DNA from: Gautieria morchelliformis
Taxonomy: Eukaryota; Basidiomycota; Agaricomycetes; Gomphales; Gomphaceae
DNA length: 64,000 nt
Assembly (NCBI GenBank): GCA_015179125.1
Contig: WHVA01000003.1
Coordinates: 186,001 to 250,000 of the forward strand
Direction of reading: 5' to 3'
Both the position numbers and the translations under genes were made by a program. Below, piece after piece: positions 34,801-46,789 of the stretch (positions within the stretch are counted from its first letter, which is position 1; every line of letters starts with the position of its first letter). The notes below the pieces were generated by a model, which saw nothing but the letters and a program-made list of their open reading frames with translations, was not told the DNA's origin and did no database searches.

Positions 34801-35747
34801 TAGACCAGGTCAAAAACAAACTAGGCGAAATCTTCAAATTGAAGGATCTGGGCCCGACAACGTCGTTACTGGGAGTAGAGGTAGAATACAATCGCTCACA
34901 GAGGACATTAAGACTCTCACAAAGCAGTACATCCAAGAACTCCTCGATCGGTTCCAGATGTCGGATTGTCGACCCGTATTCACGCCTATGGCCCCAGGTT
35001 CAAATTTGAGCGCTGCCATGGGACCATCAACACCAGAGGAGATAGAGGAAATGAGGGATGTGCCCTACCTAAATGCAGTCGGAGCGCTGAATTATTTAGC
35101 CATCGCGACTCGTCCTGACATTGCCTACGCCGTCGGACGCCTCGCACGATTCAACTCAAATCCAGGCCCAGCGCATTGGACAGCGGTGAAACACCTCCTA
35201 CGCTACCTGCAAGGGACGATCGATCTAGCACTCACCTACGCACCCGATCCATCAATCAAATCGTTCCAGACATGGACCGACGCTGATCACGGAGGAAATC
35301 CCGACAACGGTCGATCCACCTCTGGGTTCCTCACAAAGGTCGGGACTGGAGCCGTCAGCTGGGCCAGCAAGTTGCAGAACATAGTCACCTTATCAACAAC
35401 CGAGGCCGAGTTCGTCGCATCAGTCCTGGCAGGGACCGAAATCGTCTGGTTGCGAAGCTTATTGGATGAGCTTGATTCAAGAGTTGAAGGACCATCTCAC
35501 CTATTCATTGATAATCAATCTGCTCTATCTGTTGCCAAAAATCCCGAGCATCATGGACGCATGAAGCACCTGGATATCCGGTACTTCTGGCTGCGAGAAA
35601 AGGTCGCTCATAAAGTCATCCAGCTCGGTTACGTACCTACGAACAGTATGCCGGCGGACCTACTGACCAAAGCGTTACCTCGCGAATTGGTCGAACGACA
35701 TAGACGCACTATGGGACTCTTCTAACGTTGACCGCGTCAAGGGGGTG

Positions 35748-35925
35748 TGTTACTCGCGTGCTACTCGCGAGAGATCACGTGACGCAGTCACCCAATATGG
35801 TAGTCTGAGTTCGAAGGGAAACCCTATCAGTTTTCCCTTCGAACTCAGGTGCGTAGTGCTAGGTACTCACCGAGTAGATAGTAATCTTATCAGTTTTCCC
35901 TTCGAACTCAGTCCTGCGTGTAACA
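35748..35925 (+). repeat. 3' LTR of Copia element 1
   Basis: Same as the 5' LTR except for one base near the end (GCATG versus GCGTG). Confidence 0.9.
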
Positions 35926-35930
35926 CTAAG

Positions 35931-36295
35931 ATGAAGATGGCCAGCACTGGCCACACGCTACGACGCTATGGCCCGACCTCGGTTCGTAAGGTCTGAGTCC
36001 GAGTAAACACATGAACGCACTCGCGTTGATCACGTGCCAGGAATCCGAATCATACTCCATCATGCTCAATTGACGTGACGCGCGTGTCGCCGACACAGAG
36101 TCAGCGTCATGATATAGTACAATACTGTATGCATACAGACCGAAAAACATAGTAAACCCAATCTACTATACTCCACAGCACGTTCTGTACATCCGAAACA
36201 ACTCATGCCTCAGCCAGCCCATGCCTCAGCCAGCCATGGCAGTTTTACCGTCGACTGCGCCTGTCCGGGACACCGCAACCGCACTGTCGACAGCT
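35931..36295. other. No gene recognised
   Basis: Sequence between the Copia target site and the F-box/WD40 copy B fragment; only short frames. Confidence 0.35.
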
Positions 36296-37600
36296 TGAAG
36301 GAGGTCCGCGTCATGGCCCCTCCGGCAGTACTGATACCCCACAGGTCTCATCAGGCTACATCGGCAACACATCTCAGCACGACACACAACACACTCACCG
36401 TATTATGATGGATATAAGCACTCACTATATCATGCCGTCCGCACAGCCAACCACCACCTCATGGCTCAGCGCCATAGCCATGGGGATCAAATTTGGCGTG
36501 GCGATCCCCGTGAATTTCGTGGGGAGGGTGCCAAGGGGGAACCGTCGACGTGGGGGAGGCCGCCACCGCCACTCCCGCTGTCGTCATGTGTCGCTAAGGC
36601 CGCCCACGCACCCGCCACTGCATTGATGGACGTCGAGAAATCGACAGCCCCTCCAGTCCCAGTCCCATCGGACTCCTCGTCAGCAACCGCCACGGCCGCC
36701 GCGCCGTCTTCGTCCTCAGGGAGATCACGCGCCGCGGCCATTGCCCGCTTGTCGTCATGCGTCAACATGAATATCTAGATACACACGCCAGTCACATCAG
36801 CACTCCATATCACACATACAAGGGAAAGAGAGGAGGAGAGAAGACAAGAAGGAGAGAAGACACAAGGAGAGAAGACAAGAAGGAGAGAAGAAGATAAGGA
36901 GAGAAGGAGAAGGCGAGAAGGAGAGAAGACGAGAAGGAGGGATGACAAGAAGGAGAGAAGACGAGAAGGAGAGAAGAAGATAAGGAGAGAAGGAGAAGAC
37001 GAGAAGGAGAGAAGACGAGACGGAGAGGAGACGAGACAGAGAGGAGACGAGAAGGAGAGGAGACAAGAAGAAGAGAAGACGAGAAGGAGAGATGACTCAC
37101 CCTCCTATCCGCGCCTGCGTGCGAGCTGAACCGCGTTGCCGTCACGATGCGCCTCTTCCTTGGGCCGACCGCGCGCACCGCGACGTCCGGCGTCTCGATC
37201 ACAGCGACCATGCGCTGTGGCGCAGTCCCGAACCGCGTCACGAAGACCGCCGGTGTCCCCATGCGCGACGAGGCGGGCAGCGGTGTGAGCGGCATCATGG
37301 GCTGGCGGCTGCCCCCAGGCTTCGATAGGGAGACGCCCGACCCCGGCGGCGGCGGCGGTGACATTAGCGACTGCCGGCGAGGCGTTTTGGAGCCAGAGCT
37401 GGAGAGGGGGAGCGCAGAGGTGGTGTGCGTGGCGGGCACAGGGGGCCATGAGTCTGAGCGGGGTGGGCGAAGCATCGGAGGTGGGGGAGGCGACAACGGC
37501 GTGGGGCTCCATGGTGGCGGCGTCGGTGTCAGACCATTGGAGGTGGAGGATGACGGATTTGGTCACGCACTAAGCGGAGCCCTCTTGTTGGTTGCCTGGT
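36296..37600 (-). pseudogene. F-box/WD40 protein, C-terminal tail fragment (copy B)
   Basis: On the minus strand the order is [20 protein letters not shown] near 37555, a Pro/Ser-rich tail ([20 protein letters not shown]), [13 protein letters not shown] and [12 protein letters not shown] splice donor follows at about 37095, and a long intron made mostly of GA-rich repeat. The next exon ([41 protein letters not shown]) runs to about 36490, then an [11 protein letters not shown]-like end near 36450. It parallels copy A (+, 12.8-13.8 kb) block for block. Frame changes without splice signals and the lack of any WD repeat upstream mark it as a truncated pseudogene. Confidence 0.65.
36824..37095. 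repeat. Purine-rich minisatellite in the copy B intron
   Basis: About 270 bases built from variants of GAGAAGGAGAGAAGACAAGA on the plus strand. The strand is almost free of pyrimidines apart from single C/T positions, so it could form triplex DNA. The matching intron of copy A is only about 70 bases, so the array expanded after the copies split. Confidence 0.8.
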
Positions 37601-38488
37601 CCACAGAAAGAGAATAGCTGGGTGCGTGGTATAGATCGGTTTGGATATACGGTTCATGCCAGGTGGTGAGGTGCTCCCAAGAATAGGCCAAGAGAACAGA
37701 GCAGACGGAGGTTCAAAGTCATCGAGTGCGAACTGACAAACAGGCGGTTGATGCTGGTCCAAGAGTGAGCCATATGCCTCAGAGCCACACCAGTCACCTC
37801 CATCATCATCCTGGCCATATGAATAGAGGTCACTGCCCTTTATTTCTTGTGTCTCCCTCATGTCAACATCCAGGATGTAGTTGTCCGGAAGGATTTCTGG
37901 ATCGGAGGAGAGAATTAGCATCACCCTCACCATCCAAACTGTCTCCGGTATCATTTTCGACGTGATTAGTGTCCGTGAGCTCTAGGGCTTCAGCATCCGA
38001 GATTCCCACTGCAGATGCCGTCTGATTGTCCGGAAGGGCAGAACTGAATTTTTGCGCAGGCTGCACGACGTAGACCGAGCATTCTACGAAGTCGTGGTGT
38101 CAAACAGAGCCTACTTATAGCTCAGAGCGTTGAGGACGCGACGCGACGCGACCTCACGTGACTGTGGCAGAACTCCGCTAAGTCAGATCCTGACGCCACT
38201 ATGGAAATATTGCTTACAGCTATGTATAAGACGTTTCATATACATAGTATCGCAGTGGTCACGTAACTACCCCAGATATCAAATATCAAGAATTTCCAAA
38301 ACCATCGAGATCTTCAAAACAAGGTAGCAATTCCGCCAAGAAGGTTGATGCTGAACAATTGTAATCATTGTAAATCTTCAAGTAGATCAGTAACGGTGCA
38401 ACAAGGCCATATACCGGTTGTATGTCTAGACCTGGTCGGTTGTCGAGGGGTGGCGATGCGCGGGTGGCGGCTTCCTCTGGTTAATCGA
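37601..38488. other. No confident gene; acidic short ORF on the minus strand
   Basis: A minus-strand frame at 37863-38066 (MQPAQKFSSALPDNQ, SDAEALELTD) and an overlapping one at 37529-37954 are rich in Asp and Glu. They have no recognised domain and could be remnants of a first exon. Nothing else is seen. Confidence 0.3.
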
Positions 38489-41400
38489 TTAATCCACCAC
38501 CTGCATAGCCTGCTTACCGAGGTCGCACAACCGCAGCTCGTTGGGTGGCGTGGGTGAAGGCGGTATCTTATTGAAGAAATAGTCAAACTCCATCTCCTCC
38601 TCCCGTGTTCTTTTGCGCGGGATCCACGTTTCTGGATCAGGCGCCGGTGGTGACCTGTGCGTTGACAATACCTTCACAGTTTCTTCAGGCTGAACGGTAT
38701 TATCGTCCGCCCGCGATGTAGCTATGACGTCCTGCATCGCGGAAGCCAGCTGATTCTGAGAGGTGATACCATCCCCCGCCGACTCAATGATGGTGACCAG
38801 GCGATCTGAGGTGGCGAGATCTGCAGCAACCGCCTGAAGATGAGCAGCTATATCAGCTTCAGCCTGCGCCTTTGCTGCAGCTATAACTGATGCTTTAGGA
38901 GGCCGAATGACCCGCGAGCGACGTTTGAACATATGAGAAATATTAATCTCCAGAGGTGCAGTGAAAAAAGAAGTTGGCCGGGACCGAGGGGCGGAAGCCG
39001 CGTCGGAGTCATCGCTGTCACTTGAGTCAGTGACCGCAGCTCGCGCCTGGCTGGGGTTGTCCAGCGGGAGGTTGTCCCGAACACGCCGTTCTGATATCCT
39101 GCGTTTCTTTGATCTGCGGTCTTGGGATGGAATGCGCGGACAGCGAGCTCGATGGGTCCGCCAATGTGATCCCTCGTACTTATATCTCGTGTCGAGTCGT
39201 ATATTTGTCCCACAAGCTTTGCACGTCACACGATGAGGGCTGACATCCGTGGCATAGGCGTCATCGTCGAGCAGTTGCTTTCTCGAGTCTTCTTTCTCGC
39301 TCTTGGCCCGAATCTTAGCGTCCCCGGGACTACGAGGGTTGTTCAGGGAACAAGATAATTGAAAACCAGATGTGAAAACGCACACTACCAGCTGAATGTC
39401 TTTGCATGACGTTTTGTGTAGTGGCCATACACTCTGAGAATAACGAATGATCGGGTGAAGCTTGATCCAGCAGTTACAGTGTTTGCACAACAGCCGATGA
39501 GGTTCGATTCTCTGAACGTCAGGATCATCAATGAACTGTTGTTTGCGCTCGTCCTCGCCAGGCCACCTTGGTCGCAACGGCAAAGGCGGTAATGTTATCG
39601 GAGATGGTGCCCTCCTGTAACCTGCGGCTTTGCCTTTGCCTTTTGGAGGCGGACGGATGGCTCGAGGGACTGCATTCCGATGTATTTCGGTAGTGTGCGT
39701 CTTTATGATTCGATTTGTATGTTGGCGAGCAGCATCACGCGCACCACTGCCGATCGAATTAACGACCACAGGGATAAAACGAATAAAACAAACACACCCG
39801 GCTTGAGTTGTTTGGTCAAGGCATTTGTCCTTGTGTGCGAGCCATTTCTCGATCATATACGCATCGGGACCCTCTAACTCGACCCGGGACTGACATCTTC
39901 GACATACCATAGACCGCGGGTCCGCGTCCAATACATCCGGATCCTCTAGCAGTTTGCGGCGTCTAAATTCGACCGCGTCGTGAACTGGACTTTCTCTGCG
40001 AGATTGCTGCTTAATATCCCTTGGAGAGGCGTTAACTGACATGTGGTTGCCATCATGACCATTAGCAGGTAAATCCCCCAGTCCCAAGCGGTTATGACGA
40101 CCGACTCTATCCTCTATGGTGGTGGTAAGGACGGGTTTACTGGTGGCAGATAAAGAGTTGGCTTCGGCCGGAAGCTTTGGAGCTATGGGGCTCTGAAGGT
40201 CTGGACTTAAGACAACATTTCGTGCTTGCACAGGATCGTTCTTGACGGCGGAAGAACCTGGACTACAGGTGTTGTTGCCATTCTGATTCTGTGTGGAGTG
40301 AATGGTGGGTTCCACCTTTGAGGGGGGAGCGCTGGATACTTTAAGTGTTTCATTATGTCCCTTTGTTGCTGGAGTTTTGACCACGCTACGTCTATTATCA
40401 CGGGCAGTTTCGGGTGCTGCAGGAGCTCCAGAATCTTCCTGAGAGCGATCGCTTGTTGTGTCGTAACCGTCTTCGGTGTTGCCAATACGAAGGCGGTTGC
40501 TGAGGTGAAGAAAAGTACGTGAGCTTACGGGCAGAGAAAGGGGTGAAGACAAAGGGTGATGATACAATGTTTGGCATGATGGCACTTACTGTTTGTCTGT
40601 TTTTCTTACGTGACCTTTCCAAACGCCATAGCTGTACGGGGTTCGAGATGACAGATCAACCCAGCGATGGCACAGGGTGCAGAACGCGCGAAACGGTTCT
40701 AATTCACCAATGTAATGTTCTCCCATGAGCGCTTTATAGCTCGCTTTCCGGTGGGGAGAGAGTCGCTCTAGGGAAAAGGCTGTCGCCCGCGACGTGGGCA
40801 TAATGGCCGAGGGTATCACCCCGTCCTTCGCAGAAATAGAGATAGCGCGTGCACGAGTAATGTGATGGGGCGTGCTAGGGGCTCGAGGTTGACCCGCAGA
40901 TTGGACAGGCGACCCCAAGAAGTTGGATCGTGCGACTGGTAGCAAAGGCGGTTTCTGGGCGGCCGGAGGTGGGGGTGGGGGTGGGGGATGCATTGACTTT
41001 TGTGACATGTTTGGCTGACCGTGATGTGGCGAAGGAGGTTCATTCGACTGTGCCTCGGTACGATAGTAGTTGAAAGCAGCGACAGTCTGAGCAGATAAAT
41101 TTGCAGACTGGTGATCAGGTTCAACTCCCTGGGGCATCGTGTCCCCGCCAAGGCTCCTGTACATAGTTTGTGAGTATTGTTATGCGCGCAAAGTTTAATG
41201 AAATATATTACAGCATCGTTGGCAATGCTGCAGGTGCAGAAGCGGTTGAAGGATTATCAATGATAAACTGGAGTTCTTCTGTACTCCTTTGGTTAGTTGG
41301 GCCTATTATCTTCCCGTCCTTTAACAGGTGTGGCGCTGGGGCAGTCGCATTGGGCGGTCGCATATTGCTAAATACGAGAGCGCTCAGCGTTATATAAAGA

Positions 41401-41606
41401 AGCCCCGAGTAAGGGCGTTACTGTGTCGCGTATACTTACTGTGACTTTGTATTTCTGTGGGATCGCCAGACGGAAGCAGCGTACAGTTTAGTCTGATTTA
41501 GTTTGAGCCATTTGTCGCAGCGGTTGCAAAAGACGCGGTGAGGCTCTACTACGGATATATCTGGGTCATCGAGGAGCATCTGCTGCCGTTCCTGCAGTGA
41601 GGCCAT
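38489..41606 (-). CDS. Protein with five copies of a Cys-x2-Cys / Trp-x2-His-x3-Cys unit
   Basis: A multi-exon gene read leftwards from ATG at 41606 (MASLQERQQMLLDDPD) to the stop at 38489. Exons that keep frame are 41606-41440, 41156-40590 and 40499-38489. The last one has two probable in-frame introns, each marked by a loss of conservation right after a repeat. The repeated unit is about 47 residues: a lead of D-D-P-D-V, then P-H-R-V-x-C-x2-C-x3-I/L-x-L, a Tyr, and W-x2-H-x3-C. Unit 1 is in exon 1 (FCNRCDKW, VWRSH) and unit 2 in exon 2 (FCTLCHRW, VWKGH); both lack the last Cys. Units 3-5 (VCRRCQSR/KWLAHKDKC, LCKHCNCW/VWPLHKTSC, TCKACGTN/HWRTHRARC) are complete. The spacing suggests one zinc per unit. 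Linkers are Ser/Pro-rich and basic. The C-terminus has RKRTREEEMEFDYFF. It probably binds nucleic acid or protein in the nucleus; I do not recognise the family. Confidence 0.7.
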
Positions 41607-43828
41607 CGCAACCTGGAGTAAAGGGACCGGGGAGGGGAGAGCCAGATAAGCCAATAAACGAGGAAAATGAACGTGAAGCTGTAATGGGAAGGGGAGTGAG
41701 GGGGAAACGAAGTTCACGTTGAAGGGTATCTACGCTGTGATGATGTGAAGATCAAAGTTGGTTGTAGAGGGGGTGGCAAGTTACTGTTGGACACGACGTA
41801 TGAGGGGGAGCTAATGTAAAAGAATGAAGGGGGGTGAATATAAACTGTTCTTACCTGTCCCACTTCGAGAGCGACTGCGTTTGGCTGAGGGGGAGGACGG
41901 AGGAAGAACGCCTGCGCGTTCCCTGGGAAAGCTACAACTCCGCTGCTCCGTCGGCGATTGCCGAACGGAGCACCGCGCGGCCGCAAACTCTGGAGATGTT
42001 TCCTGCCTCACGTACTGTTCACTATTTGGGCGGAACTGATTGCCATGCATGTGCATTGCTATGGAATTGTAGCGAAGATGTCACCTGTACAAGTTGTAGA
42101 GCCCTTGAGCTCGTGTTTGGTGTTAACTTTCCTTCTGATCTACGAGTCGAAAGTCGAGTAAATACTCCATAACCTGGTCATGCGCATCCCCCTAGTCACA
42201 AGCCTGATATATGATTACGTTCCCCAGCCCAACATCTACGGGAAACGTAGGACTGCCCTCGGGGTTGTTTTAACCACGGCTGTACGGTCAATGGCTAATC
42301 ATAGACACACAAGCCAAATGGAAGGTCAGATGCATTTTTAATCAAAATCATGTGCTTCTATGCTATCGGGGGACAGAATCTTTTCATCCCTGAACATGGT
42401 GAGTGATGGGAACTTCTCATGTACGATTTACTGTTCTAGTGTACTATGTGCTGAGGTATATCCGCCGGATGCTGCCTATAGTGGCCTCACTTCGCATAAA
42501 CAGCGTTACAGTCGATTACTCATCCAGGCTTCATCGTGAGCCCCTGCCGTGAGCACTGTCAGCGAATACTTACTCCCCAGCACAAGGGATATGGATTTCT
42601 GGTAGCGTCTCACTCATGCATGCACTGCTTCCCCCCCATATCGATCAAAATCTCAAAGCACCCCGAAACGGGATTTGATTGTATCGATAAGTGACCTCGA
42701 TATTCCTCCCCAACAAGCTTTCCCGATACTATACATATGTGTTCAACGTGTTAGGCGGAAAGCTAGCTCTGAACCAGTAAGCCTTCATGCGGTATACTTA
42801 TTGCTAACTCTTATGGCTCGAAGTAACACGACTTACAGGTTTCTATTAAGTCTTGTGCTCGACTGGTCTTAATGTGCGCTTGGACCTATTGCTTCCAGTG
42901 CATGCAAAGCTAGCTTCGCTGCAATCCATCTTACTCTAGGGCGTGAAATTCCATGCATCCTCATTGGTTCGCTCCTATATATATACATGCAAAGAAGCAC
43001 CAGAAACACCATGCGCTGGGTTATCAGGGAAATGTGTAGTTGTTACCGAGTGTCCCCAAATTTTGGATATTCACATGTTTGCAATATGAGTCAGGTCTCG
43101 TGTCTGCATCAAAAAGAGAAGGGAGCGGTATACTATACAATTACTGCTGATTCTGTAAGTGTCAATATTGGGCTGTACACGAGACATTACAAAACAGATT
43201 GAATATGGACAAAGATTATAACCATCATCTGTGAGGGTGAATTTATTGAAATATATTTTCGAAACAATTTCACAAAAATATAAAGCATACATATCTTAAA
43301 ATACAATAAGAAAAGAAAGACAAATGTCAAGGCGGAGAATGCTGTATTGTATTGTGGTCAGGTTCAGATTCAGGTTGGGGCAGGTTTGATTTGGCTGGGG
43401 GTTTGGGTTTGGGTTCGGGAAGTGTGGAAAGGGAGAAAGGAACAGAGGAAAAAGATAAGGGAAAAGAAGAAGAGACAGAGGGAAGAGCGGAAGTGGAAAC
43501 GGGAGTGGGTTCGGGTTCGGATGATGGGGACGAGGATGCGGGAAAGACGAGGGATGGGGTTCAGAAGATGAGCGGGTGATGGGGGAAAGGACGTGGATAA
43601 GGCTGCTACTATGGAGGATAACTAGCTAATAGTTTTTTTGGATTTTCTATTTTAATGTGAATATTTTTTCTTGGTGTTTTTTGTTTTGGGAATGGGATCG
43701 GAAACGGGGTGTGAAATGAACAGACAGAGAGAAAGGACAAGCCGAGAACTACAAGCGTAGCTATTCAGCAAAACAGCCAAGATAAAACATAGTCAAAGGA
43801 GTGTTGTGTCTAACTAAGAACATGACCG
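41607..43828. other. No gene recognised (2.2 kb)
   Basis: A short minus-strand frame at 41811-42056 (MHMHGNQFRPNSEQY, ending in a Ser/Arg stretch beside a GTAAG donor) might be an extra 5' exon of the Cys/His-repeat gene, but it does not splice in phase. The stretch 43340-43600 is G-rich with purine repeats. Nothing else is recognised. Confidence 0.4.
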
Positions 43829-44400
43829 TCAAATGAGTGAAAGGAACCAGGAGAGCCGAAGCTCAGGTTCAGGGAACCCATGGTCCAGGCTTGGCAGGTA
43901 GGCCAAGTGAAAGTCAGTCACGATCTCAGCCGCATGGCCAAGCTTGGTCGCAAGGACCCATGACGTCTCTTCATCAGTTCCTTCATAACCAGCCCAACAG
44001 ACAAGGTACAGGAGGTTACAGGGTCTACATCGTTGGTCGATCTTGGAAATCTCATACTCTGTCTTGCCATCAATCTCAACTGGAGGTGGCGGAGACTGAA
44101 CCCGATTCGGGATGGTGTTCGGGATTGTGGGTTCGAGCATAGAGAGATGGAAGACCGGGTGGACTGCCCAAAGGCTATCCGGCAGGCGTAGAATGTAAGC
44201 TCGGGATCTGGCTTGGCCAATAATATCAGAGGGACCAAGGTACTTCTCAGCCAGCTTCTTCAAGGGCCGGGTTGTCCGGAAGCACTGCACTTTTACAAAT
44301 GTGGAGGATCCTATCGCGAACTCAGGAGCAGGAGTGCGATGCGCATCAGCCGAATGACCGGTGACGGCTCTCCAGTGTTGCTCTCTTTATACTGAGCGAA
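43829..44400 (-). mobile_element. Ty3/Gypsy chromovirus 3' remnant
   Basis: Minus-strand sequence encodes the end of a Gypsy integrase (KLAEKYLGPSDIIGQ, YILRLPDSLWAVHPVFHLSMLEP) and a chromodomain (EYEISKI, LYLVCWAGYEGTDEETSWV). Everything upstream in pol is absent, so it is a fragment. It is a different subfamily from the 20-30 kb element. No LTR is identified next to it. Confidence 0.75.
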
Positions 44401-44892
44401 GCCCATGCACGGACCACCCTCCCGTATATGGTCGCTGTATGGGAACCGCTGTTCAACCAGCACTCTACATGGTCTCAGTTCTAGCTGTTCAACCAGCTCT
44501 CAAATGTCTCTTTATTGTAAATTTGTAGTCTGCATCAAAGGCCTTGAAAAATAACCAATTATCGCCCATAAAAAATGTCTACTGTCCTCATAAGGCCTAT
44601 TCAAACATCCCTCTAATTATCTATGAATTTTACCTATTTTTCCGAGGCTGTCTCCACTCAAACTCACTTATTTCTGTGCAGCAGAGTTGTGGATACACAT
44701 GTCCCCACAACTCTGTTTCGGACTTCCGATTTCAAACTCCGACCGGACGCTCGCGTAACTCGCGGCTTGTGCACCCGCGGTCACCCACAAATCCGGTCAG
44801 GTGGCTCCTTCAGACTCAGCCTCTGAGTTTGAAAAGCCTAGTCATTTGCTTGTACAGCCTCAATGACTCAACTGACTCATGCACTCCTTGGT
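44401..44892. other. No gene recognised
   Basis: Contains a short inverted repeat, AGAGTTGTGG...CCACAACTCT, at about 44684-44714. That could be an LTR tip or a hairpin. No coding region. Confidence 0.35.
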
Positions 44893-45390
44893 GAGTCACA
44901 TGCTCATGACTCACCCAAGCTGTCATGAATCACATGGGCCCAATTAATGACTCATTGCTGACAAATCAAGCCCTGATTGGTGGAAAACCCAGTGGAGTCA
45001 CCAGTAGGAGTCATTTCTAGTCACTGTGAGTCATTATGAGTCAGACAGAACCTTCCTAGAGTCACACGCTCATGACTCACCCAAGCTGTCATGAATCACA
45101 TGGGCCCAATTAATGACTCATTGCTGACAAATCAAGCCCTGATTGGTGGAAAACCCAGTGGAGTCACCAGTAGGAGTCATTTCTAGTCACTGTGAGTCAT
45201 TATGAGTCAGACAGAACCTTCCTAGAGTCACACGCTCATGACTCACCCAAGCTGTCATGAATCACATGGGCCCAATTAATGACTCACTCCTGACAAATCA
45301 AGCCCTGATTGGTGGAAAACCTAGTGGAGTCACCAGTAGGAGTTATTTCTAGTCACTGTGAGTCATTATGAGTCAGACAGAACCTTCCTA
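44893..45390. repeat. Three tandem copies of a 166-bp unit
   Basis: Units start at 44893, 45059 and 45225 with GAGTCACAYGCTCATGACTC. They are almost identical, with a handful of substitutions in the third. Each unit carries four perfect TGA(C/G)TCA heptamers (one fewer where the leading base differs) and further GAGTCA hexamers, so about fifteen bZIP-type (Gcn4/AP-1-like) sites lie within 600 bases. More TGACTCA words lie just before and after the array. Confidence 0.85.
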
Positions 45391-45394
45391 CACA

Positions 45395-45560
45395 TTCCGA
45401 AAGCTTCTTCGTGACTCATTCCCCCATTCCATTAATAGATAGAAGGTCCTACCGCTTAGTTAAGCGCCTGTACAATACGATATAAAAGGAGGCCCTTTTT
45501 GCCTGCCTTTCATCAGCCTATCTACCCATCTTCTATCCTACACGTGACCTCGTGTGACTT
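45395..45560 (+). promoter_or_regulatory. TATA-type promoter downstream of the bZIP-site array
   Basis: TATAAAAGGAGGCC at 45481 is followed at about 30 bases by a pyrimidine-rich run (CTTTCATCAGCCTATCTACC) of the kind where fungal transcripts start. No open reading frame follows within 500 bases. This arrangement is also typical of the U3/R junction of a fungal LTR, so an LTR from an unrecognised element is the main alternative. Confidence 0.45.
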
Positions 45561-46789
45561 GCATCTTACTAAGCTGCTAATCCCAGCTAGGGTTATTCAC
45601 TTACTTTAGTGTCTAATTCCTTGTTAAGTAGTTACTTTACTGCTTAGCCACTTGGACTAATCCTCCGGGTGTAATTCTACAGAGTGAGTCTGTCAATTGA
45701 AAGTCTTGCCATTCGCACTCCAATACCCGAGACGATCTAGCCAGTTGATTTTCCTGATTAGAGACTTTCACAAGTCGCTTTGTTCACAAAACTCGTCCCT
45801 CGTTTTATTGCTGTGCGCTGGTAGATTATCAGGGCAGTCCATTTATAAACTCGCCTGCTAAGTACATTCCTTTATATTTTGGAATATGCTTGGACCCCGA
45901 TAGTGTCCTTGAACCTACAGTCTTTTAGTTTATTGTTCAGTGCTGCTAAGAAACACATTGCCTTCCATCCGTATTAACTTGGACTAGTTCTTACGTGGAT
46001 TGCAACCAAGGTACAAATATTAAATTATTTTCGGAGTTGTGCTGCAGCATTGTTTAATATTCTTTGAGTCTCGTAAACGACATGTTCTGATAGATTGAAG
46101 TGTTAGCAATAACACCAAAGTCTTGAAGGGTTCCAAAACAGTCGCGAGGGATGCGAATCGGTCGCGTGACCAGCCATGCTGCCAGCGTCAACTCGCGGCT
46201 GCACCGCTTGCTCACGATTGGACTGGTCAGTGGCACTGGCTTGCGATTGGCTGGCTGACTAAGCTTACCAATCGTGACATAACCGACGCCCACAACTACC
46301 CTGACCTGCGCGACTTTTTTGATTTTTGGATTCACTTTTTGGATATGATGAAGCCGGCCTGATGCATGATCATCCAGTTATCCAGCTCGACATATCTCAA
46401 TCCGAATAATTCGCAGGAACGACAGATTGAAGAAGAGTAATGGTCACTGAAGGCAACCAACCACTTCAATGGTTCAGCTGTTCCTGCGAACGAAACTGAT
46501 TTGGACCAGTTGATCATCGTGCCAGATCATCAATTAAGCACTTTTGTTGGCCATTGGCTTTTACTACCGTCATGCCAGGCCTTTTTCGCAAGGAGGGATG
46601 CATAGGTAGGTAAGAGCTGTTGTGGTTACGGCAAGACTCACTCGCCATCCCATCGCTGTTGCTGATAATTCAGTTTTCTCGTCCTTGTTCGCAATCTCCC
46701 TGTAGTTCTGCGAATCCTGGATGCTGCTTTTCTCTCTCGATTGAATCTTATTATCATGAAGGATATTGCTACGATTGTGATTGCTGACA
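45561..46789. other. No gene recognised; possible LTR or leader sequence
   Basis: Non-coding, AT-richer sequence follows the TATA box to about 46040. A short minus-strand frame at 46054-46335 has no family match. LTR ends and a target duplication were looked for and not found. Confidence 0.35.

Larger units (their letters stand above)
31676..35925 (+). mobile_element. Ty1/Copia retrotransposon, young, nearly whole
   Basis: 4250 bases with LTRs of 178 bases at 31676-31853 and 35748-35925 that differ at one position by my reading. It is flanked by CTAAG at 31671-31675 and 35926-35930. A polypurine tract (AAGGGGGTG) ends at 35747. A long frame from 31896 carries, in order, gag-like sequence, protease (DTGAT), the pre-integrase region, integrase (zinc-binding HH/CC, then VVSDVHGPLP, the ERTNRTFMEG region), a Pro-rich linker and reverse transcriptase (GYTQRPGIDYDEVFAP, VFVDDLTLV). 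RNase H (TDADHGGNPDNGRSTSG, LSTTEAEF) runs to 35725. It has about one break. The nearly identical LTRs make it the youngest datable insertion in the window. Confidence 0.9.

Noticed and set aside
43340-43600. G-rich segment with TTTGGGTTTGGGTT as a telomere-like repeat
   Set aside because: Only two or three irregular units are present; fungal telomeres are usually long TTAGGG arrays.
44893-45390. Regular repeats that could suggest a CRISPR-like array
   Set aside because: The 166-base units are tandem with no distinct spacers, and the genome is eukaryotic.
45395-46040. Calling the TATA region a solo LTR
   Set aside because: The promoter-like layout fits, but no matching ends or target duplication could be identified, so it stays a possibility only.
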